Assembly (NCBI GenBank): GCA_000737985.1
Contig: JNVT01000019.1
Location: 1 to 48,903, forward strand
Length of the DNA: 48,903 nt
Direction: 5' to 3'
Source: Gammaproteobacteria bacterium MFB021
GTDB lineage: Bacteria > Pseudomonadota > Gammaproteobacteria > Pseudomonadales > Halomonadaceae
Below the pieces are notes generated by a model, which saw only the letters and a program-made list of their open reading frames with translations, made no database searches and was not told the origin of the DNA. The translations under genes and the position numbers were made by a program. Below are positions 27,375-35,458 of the stretch, piece by piece. How positions within the stretch are numbered: the stretch's first letter is position 1; the number at the start of each line of letters is the position of its first letter.

Positions 27375-28024
27375 TGTCTTTCGATGTTCTGTTGAATGGA
27401 ATATTGGGGTTGATGCTGACCAGTGCCGTTCTCATTGCTGTGCCTGGGCCCAGTGTCATGTTCTTCATTGGACAGGTCATGGCTGCCGGAAGAGCTCATG
27501 CTGTACGTGGCGTCTTGGGTAATGCTCTGGGTATGGCGCTGGTGGCGATGGTCCTATCCTTTGGGTTGGGGCGACTCATCACTCACAGTGATGGCGTACT
27601 AGTCGTGCTCCGCTTGATAGGCGCTTTGGTTCTGCTCATGATAGGTCTTAAGTATCTTAGAGTGGATAAGTCGAGAGGGGTAGCCAATGGCCAGACTGTC
27701 GAGCATCAAGCCGGCTCGTTTCTGTCTGGGGCAATAGTGGGCGTGACTAATCCCAAAGCCTTGATCATGTTTGGCGTTTTGGTTCCTAGCTTCTTGGCGA
27801 AAGGCTCGGAAAGCCCTGTTGCCGTGTTGATGCTCTACTCTCTCATTCCAATTGCCCTGGGTGTCGTGATTGATCTGACTTGGGTGATGGCAGCACACAT
27901 GATAAGCCGCAGCGCTTTTCTCAAAGGTGCCACCATTCAATGGATCAATAGGGGCGGTGGCCTATTGATCGTTATGATGGCGATCTTATTATTCTGGGAG
28001 GCATGGAATACCATGACTGCCTGA
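27374..28024 (+). CDS. LysE/RhtB-family amino acid exporter
   Basis: The 216-residue inner-membrane protein has about six hydrophobic segments. The family start LLNGILGLMLTSAVLIAVPGPSVMFFIGQ and the middle GAIVGVTNPKALIMFGVLVP are diagnostic of LysE/RhtB exporters, which pump out amino acids or related metabolites. The exact substrate cannot be told. Base composition and codon use are clearly less GC-rich than in all neighbours, with many A/T-ending codons, which suggests recent transfer. It ends 11 bases before the convergent Nudix gene. A hairpin may mask its start. Confidence 0.88.
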   Translation: MSFDVLLNGILGLMLTSAVLIAVPGPSVMFFIGQVMAAGRAHAVRGVLGNALGMALVAMVLSFGLGRLITHSDGVLVVLRLIGALVLLMIGLKYLRVDKSRGVANGQTVEHQAGSFLSGAIVGVTNPKALIMFGVLVPSFLAKGSESPVAVLMLYSLIPIALGVVIDLTWVMAAHMISRSAFLKGATIQWINRGGGLLIVMMAILLFWEAWNTMTA

Positions 28025-28035
28025 TTTTCCCCACA

Positions 28036-28479
28036 TTATCTCAGGCCATAGGCATGCCAGCCATCCGGCAGGGGCTGGCCCGCAGCCTGCGCCAGCAGTG
28101 CCGCGCTGGCGGGGAACAGCGGCCGGGGCAGGGCATCTTGAGGGAACCAGCGCCACTGGTCGAAGACCTCGGGTTCGGTGACCCGCGGCGTGGGGGGATC
28201 TTGCAGATGCAGGTGCGCGGCGACGGTGATGGCGGTGCAGTCGGGATTCAACTGATGCAGGAAGGCGCCGATCTCGATGTTTGCTTCGGTGAGGATGCCG
28301 GTCTCCTCGTGCAGCTCCCGCCGCGCCGCCGCGGCAAAGGTCTCGTTGGGTTCGACATGGCCGCCGGGCATGCACCAGCAGGGCGTCTCGCCCGCCTTGA
28401 TACGGTAGCCCAGCAGGATCTCACCCGCGCCGCGGGTGAGTATCAGGCCGACGCCGATTCTCGATGCAGGGGCCGGCAT
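28036..28479 (-). CDS. Nudix hydrolase
   Basis: The 147-residue protein contains a complete Nudix box, GX5EX7REUXEEXGU, read here as GHVEPNETFAAAARRELHEE followed by TGI. It hydrolyses a nucleoside diphosphate linked to another group; the substrate is not predictable, though the CMPGGHVE context resembles MutT/NUDT15-like nucleotide-pool enzymes. The ATG shares one base with the stop of the flavoprotein gene upstream on the minus strand (TGATG), so the two are coupled. The pair lies opposite a TetR regulator that may control them. Confidence 0.92.
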   Translation of the reverse strand: MPAPASRIGVGLILTRGAGEILLGYRIKAGETPCWCMPGGHVEPNETFAAAARRELHEETGILTEANIEIGAFLHQLNPDCTAITVAAHLHLQDPPTPRVTEPEVFDQWRWFPQDALPRPLFPASAALLAQAAGQPLPDGWHAYGLR

Positions 28480-29759
28480 CAGGCGCGCTCCTGGAGGCGT
28501 GCCGGCTGGGTCAGTGCCTCGGCCACGGCGCTGGCGGCGTAGTGGCCGCTGACGAAGGCGGCGACGATGCCGCGGAATAGCCCGCAGGCGTCACCCACCA
28601 CCCAGGTGGGCCGGTCGACCAGCCGCAGGCTCTCATCGACCTCCGGATACCAGCCGACGCCTTCCAGCGTCGGGCCGATCAGGCGTGTGGTGTCGTCCTC
28701 TAGCCTTGGGAAGTTGTCGACCAGTTGGCGTAGCCCGCGCTGCATCGCCTGTGCCAGCGGCGCCCCATAGACCCGCTCCATGGTCGCCGTGGCGTCGGGA
28801 TCGTCGGCGAGCCAGGCGCTGAGCGGGAGATTGAAATGCGAATCCGCGCGGCCCAGCGTGCGGGTCAGCGCAGTGATGGTCTCGCGGGCCAGCGCCTCAT
28901 CGAGAATGCGCGTGTTGAAGCCGACGTTGGAGCGCTCGGTGGGCGGGCCGTCCGAGTGCCCGGAGACCGTCCACAGCCCCTGGGTTCGGGTCAATACGGT
29001 GCGTCCGTGGCGACAGGCGCAGAAGGTGCGCCATTCGGTCGCCTTGTCGGCGGCGTGCAGGGTCAGCTTGGGGTCGAGGTCGACGAAATCCTGAAAGAAG
29101 GCGCGCTCGCTCGGCTGTTCGATACGAAAGCCCACTTCCAGCCGGCGGAAGCGCGTGGCGAGGCCGTCGCCCAGCGCCAGCGGCCCGAAGCGCCCGGCGG
29201 CCCAGATCAGGGTGGTCGCGGTGAGCGCGCTCGGCGTGCCGTCGGCGGCGCGCAGTTCGAGATGGTGGCACGTCTCGTCTTCGTCGTAGCGCTGGCTGAT
29301 CACCTGAGTGTCGCTGACGATATCGACATCGAGTGCGGCGATCAGCTCGGCGATCATCGCCTCGCGCTGGGCCAGCGGCAGATAGTAGGAGGGGTAGTGC
29401 TTGAGCGACCAGGCGTCATGGCACGGCGTGTAGACATCGGCGCGGTCCGGAAACGGCGGGGTCTTCATCCCGTTACTATTCAGCAGCTCGCGGGTCCAGG
29501 CATAGGCCTGATGCAGCGGCGCACGGCGGGGCAGGCGCCACAGTTCGGTGGCTGAGGGGTAGAACGAGAACTTGCCGTCGGAGTATAGGCCGGCACCGCC
29601 GTGGCCTTGGGTCAGCTCGGCCTCGGTCTGGTGGTCACGGCGGTCTATCGCGTGGCCCTGGTCGACCAACAGTACGCGCAACCCGCGATGTGCAAGACGA
29701 CTGGCGGCGGCGAGTCCGGCAGGGCCTGCGCCGACAATGACGCTGTCGTAATCTGTCAC
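28479..29759 (-). CDS. FAD-dependent oxidoreductase (COG2509-like)
   Basis: I choose the GTG at 29759 (VTDYDSVIVGAGPAG), which has a GGAGG site six bases upstream; the frame stays open further but without family character. The resulting 426 residues begin with the FAD-binding VIVGAGPAGLAAASRLAHRG, followed by the marker GGAGLYSDGKF seen in uncharacterised FAD-dependent dehydrogenases (COG2509-like). A C-terminal FAD segment WVVGDACGLFRGIVAAFVSG with GHYAA follows. The substrate is unknown. Coupled to the Nudix gene and divergent from a TetR regulator, it may be part of a small detoxification or quinone/metabolite-handling unit; this is inference. Confidence 0.82.
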   Translation of the reverse strand: MTDYDSVIVGAGPAGLAAASRLAHRGLRVLLVDQGHAIDRRDHQTEAELTQGHGGAGLYSDGKFSFYPSATELWRLPRRAPLHQAYAWTRELLNSNGMKTPPFPDRADVYTPCHDAWSLKHYPSYYLPLAQREAMIAELIAALDVDIVSDTQVISQRYDEDETCHHLELRAADGTPSALTATTLIWAAGRFGPLALGDGLATRFRRLEVGFRIEQPSERAFFQDFVDLDPKLTLHAADKATEWRTFCACRHGRTVLTRTQGLWTVSGHSDGPPTERSNVGFNTRILDEALARETITALTRTLGRADSHFNLPLSAWLADDPDATATMERVYGAPLAQAMQRGLRQLVDNFPRLEDDTTRLIGPTLEGVGWYPEVDESLRLVDRPTWVVGDACGLFRGIVAAFVSGHYAASAVAEALTQPARLQERA

Positions 29760-29882
29760 TGGAGCCTCCAGTCGCACGGTGGCGAAAGATGGAAAGAGTC
29801 GACACCTCGTGTAGAGTGCCGCTTCATTGAGGGTGGCGTACACCGTTTCATGGTAGTGTTTTACAATTCCTGACCAAAAAGT

Positions 29883-29902
29883 GATACGAGCCGCTGCGTA
29901 TC
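29883..29902. promoter_or_regulatory. Candidate TetR operator
   Basis: GATACG (29883-29888) and CGTATC (29897-29902) form a perfect 6-bp inverted repeat across eight bases, within the 173-base gap between the divergent flavoprotein and TetR genes. A second partly overlapping pair, ATACGA (29884-29889) and TCGTAT (29911-29916), follows. Size and position suit a TetR-family operator controlling both directions. Confidence 0.5.
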
Positions 29903-29932
29903 AGATAGTATCGTATTTCCCAGGAGCTGTTT

Positions 29933-30598
29933 TTGACAAGGATGTCTCCCATGTCTGCGTCTACATCGTCTATGTCCGCATCTACATCATCTATGTCTAC
30001 ATCTACCGATTCACCTGCTCGTCCCGGTCGACCGCGCAGCGCCACGGCCTCGGCCAAGGTGACGCGTGCCGCCCTCGAGCTGGCGCTGGAAGGCGGGTTG
30101 CCCTATGCCACCATCGAGCGTATCGCCAGCGTCTCCGGGGTCGCCAAGTCGACCATCTATCGGCGTTGGCCCAACGCGGGCGCCATCCTCATGGACGCCT
30201 TCCTCGATGTCGTCGGCCCGGCTATTGCCTATGACGACAGCTTGCCGATCCTGGCCAACTTTCGGCGCAGCGTGGCCGGACTCTCCGAGGTGCTCAACGG
30301 GCCTCACGGACGCCTGCTGCAGCATTTGCTGGGGGCGGCCCAGTCGGACCCCGAACTCAGCCGTGCCTTCGTCGAGCGCTGGATCGGCCCGCGCCGGCAG
30401 ATGGGGCGCGAGGCGATCGAGCACGCGGTGGCGCGCGGGGAGCTGGCTGCCGAGATCGACCCCGGGCTGAGCATGGATCTGATCTACGGGGCGATCTATT
30501 ACCGGCTTTCGGTGTCGTTCAGCGAGATCGATCGTGACTTCGTCGAAACCGTGGTGATGCGCGTGCTCGGCCCCTATCTCGTCGAAGGGGGGCGCTGA
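29933..30598 (+). CDS. TetR-family transcriptional regulator
   Basis: The regulator has up to 221 residues. Start choice is open: TTG 29933 has AGGAG at the right spacing, while ATG 29942, ATG 29951 and two further ATG codons follow in frame. Residues ~10-27 are a low-complexity MSASTSS repeat, then a basic SPARPGRPR segment. The DNA-binding helix-turn-helix is TIERIASVSGVAKSTIYRRW, and the rest is a helical ligand-binding domain with a TetR_C-type ending. It probably represses itself and the divergent flavoprotein-Nudix pair; a dyad in the gap is a candidate operator. Confidence 0.9.
   Translation: MTRMSPMSASTSSMSASTSSMSTSTDSPARPGRPRSATASAKVTRAALELALEGGLPYATIERIASVSGVAKSTIYRRWPNAGAILMDAFLDVVGPAIAYDDSLPILANFRRSVAGLSEVLNGPHGRLLQHLLGAAQSDPELSRAFVERWIGPRRQMGREAIEHAVARGELAAEIDPGLSMDLIYGAIYYRLSVSFSEIDRDFVETVVMRVLGPYLVEGGR
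29951..30013 (+). repeat. 21-bp tandem repeat, three units, at the 5' end of the TetR gene
   Basis: Three units (29951-29971, 29972-29992 and 29993-30013) each begin with ATG and encode MSxSTxS-type heptapeptides. Units 1 and 2 differ at few third-codon positions; unit 3 is more diverged. The unit length is a multiple of three, so gain or loss of a unit keeps the frame but changes the number of possible start codons. Confidence 0.8.
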
Positions 30599-30713
30599 GC
30601 CAACTAAGGCGAGCGCCGCGAGAGCGCTTGTGGATGGCGAGGGCCCATCGCCAGTTGTCGAGAGCCTAGAAGTGGGCGGTGAGCGATAAGTAGGCGGTGA
30701 GAACCAAGAGATA

Positions 30714-30755
30714 GACGACGAACGCCGCGGTCGGCCGACCGCGGCGTTCGTCGTC
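30714..30755. terminator. Perfect 42-bp palindrome between tetR and psd
   Basis: Two 21-base arms are exactly complementary (30714-30734 with 30735-30755), centred on GGCC. It lies between the convergent TetR and psd genes, where a two-way terminator is expected, but neither side has a real T tract (only TT on the plus side). Stem strength alone may still stop or slow transcription from both sides. Confidence 0.55.
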
Positions 30756-30788
30756 TTGGGCCAGGTGCTGAAAGCGAGACGCCGAGAA

Positions 30789-31619
30789 TCAGGCGCCGAG
30801 GCTCTGGCCCATGCTGACCGGCGTGCCGGTGGGGTCGAAGTCGTGGAATTCGGCTTCGCGGCCCAGGCACATCACTACCGTGGAGCCGAGCTTGAAACGG
30901 CCCATCTCGGCGCCTTTCTCGATTACCACTGGGGTATCGAAACAGGTGGTCTGCACGCGACCGCTGAGCGGCGTGATCTGACCCGCCCACACGGTCTCGA
31001 TGGCGGCGACGATCATCGCGCCCACCAGCACCATCGCCAACGGCCCGCGCTCGGTATCGAATATACAGACCAGCCGCTCGTTGCGCGCGAACAGCCCCGG
31101 CACGTGGTTGGCGGTCGCCTGGTTGACCGAGAACAGCCGGCCCGGCACATAGGTCATCTCGCGCAGGGTACCGGTGAGCGGCATGTGCACGCGGTGGTAG
31201 TCCTTGGGGGAGAGGTAAACGGTGGCGAAACTTCCCTGACGGAACGGTGCCGCGCGGGCGCTGTCGCCTCCGAGCAGGGCATTGAGCGAGTAGGCCTGGC
31301 CCTTGGCCTGGATCAGCGTGCCGTGGTTGATGCGGCCGAAGCGCGATAGCGTGCCGTCGGCGGGGGAGATCAGCCCCTCGCCGATAGGGCGGGCGTCGGG
31401 CTTGAGCGCGCGGGTGAAGAAGTCGTTGAAGCAGGCGTAAGCGCCGGGGTCGGGCTCCCGGGCCTGGCTCATGTCGACACCGTAGTGCTTGATGAAGTGG
31501 CGGATGAAGGGATCCTTGATCCAGCCGACGCGGCTCTCGGCGAGCTTGCCGATCAGGCGCGAGATCGCGTGCTGGGGCAGCGGATACTGAATTTTGGCGA
31601 AGAGTTCCTGGCGATCCAC
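30789..31619 (-). CDS. psd: Phosphatidylserine decarboxylase proenzyme
   Basis: Psd makes phosphatidylethanolamine at the inner membrane. The proenzyme cuts itself at a conserved serine to form the pyruvoyl cofactor: LGST is present with Ser246, and Asp88 (SPADGT) and His145 (YHRVHMP) complete the self-processing triad. I choose GTG 31619 ([20 protein letters not shown]), giving 276 residues; the frame continues upstream without family character, and a GAGGGG site precedes the GTG. The start is the least certain point. The gene lies 102 bases downstream of a rhodanese gene, an arrangement also found in Pseudomonas. Confidence 0.93.
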   Translation of the reverse strand: MDRQELFAKIQYPLPQHAISRLIGKLAESRVGWIKDPFIRHFIKHYGVDMSQAREPDPGAYACFNDFFTRALKPDARPIGEGLISPADGTLSRFGRINHGTLIQAKGQAYSLNALLGGDSARAAPFRQGSFATVYLSPKDYHRVHMPLTGTLREMTYVPGRLFSVNQATANHVPGLFARNERLVCIFDTERGPLAMVLVGAMIVAAIETVWAGQITPLSGRVQTTCFDTPVVIEKGAEMGRFKLGSTVVMCLGREAEFHDFDPTGTPVSMGQSLGA

Positions 31620-31721
31620 GGTATGACTGCCCCTCGAGTCGGAAAGGCGCACAAGGTAGCGGCCGTACCGCGCGGGCGCAATAGCCCGCAGCATTGACCG
31701 CACGGCCGCGTTCAGGTGAGC

Positions 31722-32552
31722 CTAGCGCTCGACCGGCGTATCGTCCCGATTGCCCCACTCCTTCCACGAACCGGGATAGGCGCGCACGCTCGTATAGCCC
31801 AGTGCGCGCGCGGCGAGCCAGGTCAGTCCGCTGCGGTGATGGCTCTGGCAGTGGGTGACGATCTCCTTGTCCGGCGTGATGCCGCGGGCTTCGAGCTCCG
31901 CTACTAGCTCGGCATAGTCGCGCAGGCGCAGGTCGCGCTGGCTGTCCATGACCTCCAGCCAGTCGAAATTGACCGCCCCCGGCAGGTGGCCGAGCTTGCG
32001 GTTGTCGCCCTTTAGGCCGCGATACTCGGCATCGGAGCGAGCGTCCCAGATCGCCAGATCGCGGGAGCCCAGACGTTCGAGCAGCTCCTCACGGCGTATC
32101 TGTACCCCGGGGTTGAGATACTCGGCCTGGTAGTCACTGGGTGTCGGGGCGCTGGGCGTGGTATCTATCGGGTGGCCGTCGGCGCGCCAGGCGTGGATAC
32201 CACCGTTGAGATAGGAGTAGCGCGGGTGGCCGATCAGCTCCAGAGTCCACAGCAGGCGCCCGGCCCAGCCGCCGCCCTCGTCGTCGTAGGCCACCACATG
32301 GGTTTCCGGGGTCAGCCCCAGATCCGAGAAGAGCGCGCTGAGAGCCTCGGGGGAGGGCACGTCATTGGGGACGTCGCCGCTGCCGGCGAGCAGCCGGCGA
32401 TGATCGAGAAAGCAGGCGCCGGGAACGTGGCCATCGCGATAGCTCTCGGCCTTGAGCGGTACGTCGACGATCAGCAGGTGCGCCTCGCCGAGGTGGGCGG
32501 CGAGGGCGTCCGGTTCCAGAATCAGCGGTAGCTGCGGCTTTTCCGAGCTCAT
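31722..32552 (-). CDS. rhdA: Two-domain thiosulfate sulfurtransferase (rhodanese)
   Basis: The 276-residue protein has two rhodanese domains: an inactive N-terminal one (residues ~10-130) and a catalytic one (~150-270). The catalytic Cys235 is in the loop CQSHHRSGLTW, the form seen in Azotobacter/Pseudomonas RhdA, and the C-terminal AYPGSWKEWGNRDDTPVE matches that group. It moves sulfane sulfur from thiosulfate to acceptors such as cyanide; the physiological acceptor is unknown. The ATG at 32552 follows an AGGAG site on the minus strand. It precedes psd on the same strand and is divergent from the purine permease. Confidence 0.93.
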   Translation of the reverse strand: MSSEKPQLPLILEPDALAAHLGEAHLLIVDVPLKAESYRDGHVPGACFLDHRRLLAGSGDVPNDVPSPEALSALFSDLGLTPETHVVAYDDEGGGWAGRLLWTLELIGHPRYSYLNGGIHAWRADGHPIDTTPSAPTPSDYQAEYLNPGVQIRREELLERLGSRDLAIWDARSDAEYRGLKGDNRKLGHLPGAVNFDWLEVMDSQRDLRLRDYAELVAELEARGITPDKEIVTHCQSHHRSGLTWLAARALGYTSVRAYPGSWKEWGNRDDTPVER

Positions 32553-32771
32553 GGGGGCTCCTGGCTGAGAGGGGGCCTGTCTCTGGCAGAACAGCGCCCG
32601 GGTCGAGAGGCGAGGGGGTCGCCGGGTTGCTCTCATCATGGCATAGCCCTCGGCCACTGGCATAGCTGCCGGCCCTGGCGTGGGCGGATGGCGCTGTGCG
32701 GTGGATTCGATATACTGCGCCCCGCTCGGCCGCCGCCCGAGCCCTTCACGGCTTTCCAAGCCCCCGCTTTG

Positions 32772-32805
32772 TGTATACAAGTTGTCAGACGCGATGCGTT
32801 CGCGT
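32772..32805. promoter_or_regulatory. Two dyads upstream of the purine permease
   Basis: TGTATACA (32772-32779) is a perfect palindrome inside TTTGTGTATACAAG, a shape bound by GntR-family and related regulators. Ten bases on, ACGCGA (32789-32794) and TCGCGT (32800-32805) form a second dyad with a five-base centre. Both lie within 70 bases of the permease start. A TATACT hexamer at 32712-32717 is a possible -10 box further upstream. Confidence 0.4.
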
Positions 32806-32840
32806 GCCAACAATAATCGACTCAGCCAGGAGATTGCTGC

Positions 32841-34175
32841 GTGCTCGACAAATACTTCTCTCTGCGCTCGCTGGGAACCAGCCTCAAGACCGAGGTGCTG
32901 GCGGGCGTGGCCACCTTCCTGGCGGCGATGTACATCATCGTGGTCAACCCGTCGATTCTCTCTGCGGCCGGCGTGCCTTTCGCCGGGGCGTTGACCGCCA
33001 CCGTGCTGATCAGCTTCTTCGGCAGCGTGATGATGGGCCTCTATGCGCGCAACCCGATTCTGGTCGCGCCGGGGATGGGTATCAATGCGCTGTTCACCTA
33101 CACCATGGTGATGGGCGCGGGCATTCCGTGGCAGACCGCGCTGGGCTGCGTGTTCTGGTCCGGGGTGCTGTTCGCGGTGCTGGCGCTGTTCAACGTGCGC
33201 CGCTACGTGGTCGACGCCATTCCGGCGACACTGCGCCACGCCATCGCCTGCGGTATCGGGCTGTTCATCACCGTGATCGGGCTGGTCAATGCGCGGCTGC
33301 TGGTTTCCAACCCGGCCACCGTGGTCGGCCTGGGCGAGATGACGCCGGCGCTAGTGACCTTTCTGATCGGCCTCGGGGTGACCGCGGTTCTGGTGGCACG
33401 ACGCATCCAGGGCGCGCTGATCCTGGGTATCGTCTTCACCACCCTGGCGGCGGTGCCGATCGGGCGGCTGTGGGGCGACGGCAGCGTCTATTTCCCCGAG
33501 GCGATCGCCACCCCGACACTGGTCAACTTCCAGGGCATCTTCGCCTGGCCCGACTTCAGCGCGCTGGGGCAGGTCGACTTCAGCGGTGCGCTGGCGGTGG
33601 CCTACTGGCCGTTCATCTTCGTCATCCTTTTCACCACCTTCTTCGATGCCATGTCGACCTTCATCGGCGTGTGCCAGGCGGGCAATCTGCTCGACGAAAA
33701 CGGTGAGCCGCGCAATATCCGCCGTTCGATGATGGTCGATGCCTTCTCGGCGCTGATCTCGGCGCCGCTGGGCACCAGCCCGGCCAACGCCTACGTCGAG
33801 TCCGCTGCCGGCATCAGCCAGGGCGGCCGCTCGGGGCTGGTGGCGGTGGTCTCGGGGCTGCTGTTTCTGCCGTTTCTGTTCCTGTCACCGCTGTTGGCAC
33901 TGGTGCCGGCGATCGCCACCGCGCCGGCGCTGATCATAGTCGGGGTGTTCATGCTCTCGCCGATCCGCACCATCGACTGGCAGCAGTACGACGATGCCAT
34001 CCCGGCGTTCGTGGCGATGATGCTGATTCCGCTCACCTACTCGATCACCCACGGGGTGGTGTTCGGCTTCCTGACCTACGTGGTGGTCAAGGTCGGCGTG
34101 GGTAAGGCGAACGAAGTGCGCCCGGCGATGTGGGTGCTGTTCCTGCTTTCGATTCTGATGCTGTTCGAGGGCTGA
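32841..34175 (+). CDS. NCS2-family purine permease (AzgA/PbuG-like)
   Basis: The 444-residue inner-membrane transporter starts with GTG at 32841 behind CAGGAG. It has about 12-14 hydrophobic segments. AzgA-like signatures are EVLAGVATFLAAMYIIVVNP, APGMGINALFTY, FFDAMSTFIGVCQAGNLLDE, APLGTSPANAYVESAAGISQ and AMMLIPLTYSITHGVVFGF. This subfamily takes up adenine, guanine or hypoxanthine by proton symport. Its promoter region has two dyads that suggest specific control. It is convergent with rsgA, with a tandem repeat between. Confidence 0.93.
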   Translation: MLDKYFSLRSLGTSLKTEVLAGVATFLAAMYIIVVNPSILSAAGVPFAGALTATVLISFFGSVMMGLYARNPILVAPGMGINALFTYTMVMGAGIPWQTALGCVFWSGVLFAVLALFNVRRYVVDAIPATLRHAIACGIGLFITVIGLVNARLLVSNPATVVGLGEMTPALVTFLIGLGVTAVLVARRIQGALILGIVFTTLAAVPIGRLWGDGSVYFPEAIATPTLVNFQGIFAWPDFSALGQVDFSGALAVAYWPFIFVILFTTFFDAMSTFIGVCQAGNLLDENGEPRNIRRSMMVDAFSALISAPLGTSPANAYVESAAGISQGGRSGLVAVVSGLLFLPFLFLSPLLALVPAIATAPALIIVGVFMLSPIRTIDWQQYDDAIPAFVAMMLIPLTYSITHGVVFGFLTYVVVKVGVGKANEVRPAMWVLFLLSILMLFEG

Positions 34176-34206
34176 TCCGGGCCGGTCGCCGTCATTGCGG
34201 GAGAAG

Positions 34207-34230
34207 ATCGTCGCGTATCGACGCGACGAT
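34207..34230. terminator. Perfect hairpin between the convergent permease and rsgA genes
   Basis: A 10-bp perfect stem (34207-34216 with 34221-34230) has the loop ATCG. It is placed 31 bases after the permease stop. There is no T tract on the plus side and only CTTCTCCC on the minus side, so any terminator function is weak. Confidence 0.45.
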
Positions 34231-34236
34231 ACTGTC

Positions 34237-34296
34237 CATAGACCTAGCTGTCGGCCCATAGACCTAGCCGTTGGCCCATAGACTCAACTGTTGGCG
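34237..34296. repeat. 20-bp tandem repeat, three units, over the rsgA 3' end
   Basis: Three adjacent units (34237-34256, 34257-34276, 34277-34296) share the form CATAGACCTAGCTGTCGGCC with a few changes each. The third unit covers the rsgA stop codon and its last three codons, so the other two look like downstream copies of the gene end. No function is apparent. Confidence 0.85.
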
Positions 34297-35327
34297 ATGT
34301 CGTCGCGGATACGCTGGAAACTGGCGAAGCGCTCGGGGTGGATCTCACCGCGTTCGACCGCTTCGAGCAGGGCGCAGCCCGGCTCCTCACGATGGCGACA
34401 GTCGCGGAAGCGGCAGCGGCCGAGCAGGGGGCGGAATTCGATGAAGCCCTCGGCCAGCTCGCGCTCGTCGAGGTGCCAGAGGCCGAATTCGCGGATACCC
34501 GGCGAGTCGATCAGGTCGCCCTCGCGTGGCCGGCCACTCTCGCCGTTTTCCGGCAGCGGATAGAGGCGTGCGGTGGTGGTGGTGTGCTTGCCCTTGCGCG
34601 TCTCTTCCGAGAGGGCGCCGATGCGCAGGCTCTCGTCCGGCAGCAGACGATCGATCAGCGACGACTTGCCCACCCCGCTCTGGCCGACGAACACCGAGGT
34701 GCACCCCTTGAGCCGTGCGTGCAGGGCGTCGAGCCCGTGGTCGCGCTTGGCCGAGGCTTCGATCAGCGGATAGCCACGCTCGAGATAGCGCGCCACCAGG
34801 GCGCGTACGGCGCCCGCCTGCGCCGGCAGCAGGTCGCTCTTGTTGAGTACCAGCACCGGGGCGATGCCGGTGCTCTCCGCGGCGACCAGATAGCGGTCGA
34901 CGAGATTGGCGTAGGGCGTGGGCTCGGCGGCGATCACCACCAGGATCTGATCGATGTTGGCGGCCACCGGGCGTAGCTGGCCGTGGGCGTCGGGGCGTTC
35001 GAGTACGCTGTCGCGTTCGCCGCGGGCGACCACCACGCCGCTGCCATCCTGGGCTTCGCGCCAGACCACGCGGTCGCCGGTGACCAGCCCCTCGAGATTG
35101 GCGCGCAGATGGCAGCGGTGGCGCGAGGCCTGTTCACCGTCGATGGCTTCGACCTCCAGCGTGCGACCGAAGTGGGCGGCCACACGCCCCGGGCGCTCGG
35201 CGCCGTACTCACCGCCCTCGAGGGTGCGCTCGTCGCGCGCCGCGCGGCGATCGGCACGGGCGGCGCGTTCGGCCTGGACCTTTTCCACGCGCCAGCGTTG
35301 CTGTCGGGTCAGTTTGCGTCGGCTCAT
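34284..35327 (-). CDS. rsgA: Ribosome small-subunit-dependent GTPase A
   Basis: RsgA assists late maturation of the 30S subunit. From ATG 35327 the protein has 347 residues. After a basic N-terminus and an OB-fold (to ~residue 110), the GTPase motifs appear in circularly permuted order typical of the family: NKSD (162-165), P-loop GQSGVGKSS (215-223), and DSPG (274-277). A zinc-binding C-terminal domain follows with Cys305, Cys310, His312 and Cys318. rsgA is next to orn, divergently, as in Pseudomonas. A 20-bp tandem repeat covers its last codons. Confidence 0.95.
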   Translation of the reverse strand: MSRRKLTRQQRWRVEKVQAERAARADRRAARDERTLEGGEYGAERPGRVAAHFGRTLEVEAIDGEQASRHRCHLRANLEGLVTGDRVVWREAQDGSGVVVARGERDSVLERPDAHGQLRPVAANIDQILVVIAAEPTPYANLVDRYLVAAESTGIAPVLVLNKSDLLPAQAGAVRALVARYLERGYPLIEASAKRDHGLDALHARLKGCTSVFVGQSGVGKSSLIDRLLPDESLRIGALSEETRKGKHTTTTARLYPLPENGESGRPREGDLIDSPGIREFGLWHLDERELAEGFIEFRPLLGRCRFRDCRHREEPGCALLEAVERGEIHPERFASFQRIRDDIANS

Positions 35328-35458
35328 CGGTGGCGTTGGTCCTCGGGTCATGGCCGCTCGGGCGGCGCGGGCTTACAATGGCGGGCATTGTAGCCATCCC
35401 TGTCCGTCGTGTCCGCCCATCTCGGTCGGCACCAGGGCGGACCCCACTGGAGATAGTC

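Noticed and set aside
29951-30013. CRISPR-like repeats
   Set aside because: The units are contiguous 21-bp coding repeats without spacers; no cas genes are in the window.
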